NCBI GenBank assembly: GCA_028386065.3
Contig: JAKUCV010002560.1
Coordinates: forward strand, 62,001-126,000
Length of the DNA: 64,000 nucleotides
Direction of reading: 5' to 3'
From: Turnera subulata
Lineage: Eukaryota; Streptophyta; Magnoliopsida; Malpighiales; Passifloraceae
Below are positions 62,201 through 64,000 of the stretch, piece by piece. Position 1 is the stretch's first letter, and each line of letters starts with the position of its first letter. The translations under genes and the position numbers were made by a program. The notes beneath the pieces were generated by a model that ran no database searches, had not been told where the DNA came from, and saw only the letters and a program-made list of their open reading frames with translations.

Positions 62201-62614
62201 TGTTGACCAAAAATTAGGGAAAATCATTCCCTAATGCTAAACTGTGATTAACCATGATGATTATCTTGAACAAATTACATGTGTTTTGCTAGCTTTATTT
62301 GTGTTGATTTTCACTTGCAGGAAAATTATGGTTTCTACTGATACCATATCTTGGACACAGGACATATGGTTTCTATCGATACCATATCTTGAACACACGA
62401 CATATGGTTTTTACTGATACCATATCTAAAGTTGTCAACTACAACTTTTTGTGCAAGTTGCGTGTGGTCCTGCAAGCAATTAAATCCCACTTCCAGTCGT
62501 TTGAATTGTTGAACAAGTAAGAGAGAAGACGTTATGGAAGTCCAGAAGATGTTCCCACCTAACTCCCACTTAACTCCTGAAGGTGGCCCATACTTTCCAA
62601 ATTTGGCAATTCGT
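62201..62614 (+). repeat. 3' LTR of the sirevirus-like element, truncated by insertion
   Basis: Matches 53612-54033 closely up to TTTGGCAATTCGT. It is then interrupted by the family C LTR. The equivalent place in the 5' LTR reads on without interruption (GGCAATTCGTAGCTACC). Confidence 0.88.
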
Positions 62615-64000
62615 TGTTAGTAATATGCCCAAAAGCCAATCAATGGATGATTGTAGTCATGTATATACATTAAGGTTATTCCAATAAATATGATTATGAG
62701 ATAATCGTTTGCACATATTTATAACCCTAGAATACTTTGTATTCTTAAAATGTCCCTAGTCGTTTATTATTATGGATGGGTTATAATAATAAATTAAGAC
62801 TAGCGTGTGTTGAGAATTATATGAGATATTAATTCTACATACGGGTACAAGTTAGAGAACTTGTGGATTGGACCGACCCACATAAGAACGATACATGGAA
62901 CGTTATATGATTGCCATTAGCGGTTCTTATATGTATTGTCCTTAGACCTGTGATCATCAAGGTTCCCAACATATGAGTCGTATACTTTGATATTACTCTT
63001 GGCTATTTTGTAAATGAGTAGACTTAGTGTAATCATTGGGTATATGATAAATGTGTAGTGGGTTTTGTATGATCCAGAGGGGATTCATCCAACCCATATA
63101 ACGGGTATATTATCGGATGGTTTCTTGATAGAGTTGAACTGTAAATGCACGGCCGGGCTCGGATTATGATATGGTGATATCATTAGTATCCGGTTTACAC
63201 AGTTAGCTCGAGGATCAAGAAACCGAGATTAAATATATGTGAGATTGACATATTCCATGTCTCGAGTTTAATCTTGATAATGGGACGAAGGGACGCTGAC
63301 ATGTTCCGAGGCATATAGAATCAGTACTGATCTTGTCGTTCGGGTAGCAATGATGTGTTGCTAGACGCCGCTCTTTGCTTATAATTGTAAATGAGTTTAC
63401 AATTATTGTCGGACGTTACAAGTGCCTACAGGGTCACACACTTAGAATCGTTGATTCGAACAGGTGGTTGAACCGTGGTTGGACCATGGTTCGACCAGGT
63501 ATGGTTGGACCATAGTTGGACCGTGGTTGGACCAGGGTCGTTTTGGGCTGGTTTGATTCAATAATTGTCAGAATTATTGAGCCAAACCTGATTGCTTGTG
63601 ATGTGTAATCCCATTAGTGCTTAGTGGTAGACAAGATAATGGGTATCTTAATCATGATGGGCCATTATGTTGGCCATTACCATAAGCACTAATTGAGTGG
63701 CATAATTTGATTATGCTTTGGGGTTTTTGGCTGATCGCATTCTGGTTTTGGAGAGCCTTGAGTGTGTTTTTCAGACCAGCAAGAACATACACAAACACTT
63801 CCTTTCTTTGAGAAAGAAAGAAGAACACAAAACCACAAGATTAAGCTCCCAGAAATCTGTAGCTAGCACCACGGTTCGGGAGTGCTCGGGGGTTGGAGAT
63901 CGTGAGACGATTCTTGCCTGTGATTGACGGTTCGTGTGGATACCATAGAGGAGCAGGATATTCTTCCGGCTCTAGCTGATTCGGTTCTTCAGTTAGGTAA
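62615..64000 (+). mobile_element. LTR of family C, cut by the window end
   Basis: Starts TGTTAGTAATATGCCCAAAA and follows the inverted copy at 23864-25382 for its visible 1386 bases, so only about 130-200 bases should be missing. Shared landmarks include CATATAACGGGTATATTATC, GAACTGTAAATGCACGG and ACGGTTCGTGTGGATACC. A GGTTGGACCATGG minisatellite at 63456-63540 has more units than in the other copy. Whether a full element or a solo LTR follows is unknown. Confidence 0.85.

Larger units (their letters stand above)
53612..62614 (+). mobile_element. Sirevirus-like Ty1/copia element, RT deleted, extra post-pol ORF region
   Basis: The two LTRs start identically, TGTTGACCAAAAATTAGGG, at 53612 and 62201. 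Between them: a primer-binding-site-like TGGTAGCGAAGC (54750), gag with a long coiled coil and zinc knuckle, protease, integrase, a truncated pol end, a 2.2-kb region of extra coding remnants, and a polypurine tract (AAAAAGGAAGAGA) before 62201. Gag coiled coil, a third coding region after pol and repeated palindromes upstream of the PPT are features I associate with sireviruses. The right LTR is cut at 62614 by another LTR, so the far end and its TSD lie outside the window. Confidence 0.85.

Overview
This is a nuclear window from a flowering plant, probably a eudicot. It is AT-rich, its genes have GT-AG introns, and most of it is transposable elements (TEs). I cannot name the species. Only three host genes are recognisable: a 13-exon peroxisomal acyl-CoA oxidase of the ACX3 type (9657-13362, +), a SABATH-family carboxyl methyltransferase with an in-frame stop (36939-38393, -), and a 6-exon short-chain dehydrogenase/reductase of the IBR1/SDRa type (41230-42658, +). 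The oxidase carries a 4-bp tandem duplication that breaks its reading frame in exon 1, so two of the three genes look damaged, or the assembly has errors there.

Layout. 1-1750: tandem SINE-like repeats and a LINE endonuclease remnant. 1757-4933: a 2.9-kb Ty3/gypsy-type LTR on the minus strand with its leader. 4934-7159: a Helitron 3' end and a non-autonomous CACTA element. 7185-8790: a LINE scrap, a plastid-derived rps2/petA chimera and two small hAT elements with 8-bp target-site duplications (TSDs). 9549-13362: the ACX3-like gene. 13363-17842: intergenic sequence with a LINE 3' remnant. 17848-20861: a 3.0-kb solo LTR. 22181-34924: one long-LTR gypsy element bounded by TSD CCTGG. Its 5' LTR holds a nested 1.5-kb solo LTR of another family, its 3' LTR holds a nested 2.9-kb solo LTR, and its internal region is only about 1.2 kb with no pol. 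34930-36938: repeats. 36939-42658: the SABATH and IBR1-like genes among small TEs.

43011-46123 is a small copia element (215-bp LTRs, TSD ATGGG) whose interior lies on the wrong strand next to an assembly gap. 46400-53562 is a decayed copia element broken by two MULE-like elements (each with a 10-bp TSD) and one SINE (15-bp TSD). 53612-62614 is a sirevirus-like copia element with a coiled-coil gag region, most of the reverse transcriptase deleted, and a long extra coding region after pol. At 62615 it is interrupted by another LTR of the 1.5-kb family, which runs off the window.

The most interesting signals are: (i) a short palindrome family, roughly TGGTTTCTGnnAAAACCA, scattered through the LTR, gag, pol and post-pol coding of the sirevirus-like element and encoding a recurring LVxEKP-like peptide; (ii) arrays of GGGATGTnnATCCC palindromes in four copies of the gypsy LTR family, replaced by unrelated sequence in a fifth; (iii) the frameshifted ACX3-like gene; and (iv) the inverted copia interior. 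ACX3 and IBR1 homologues both act in peroxisomal beta-oxidation and lie 28 kb apart, but I see no sign of a functional cluster.
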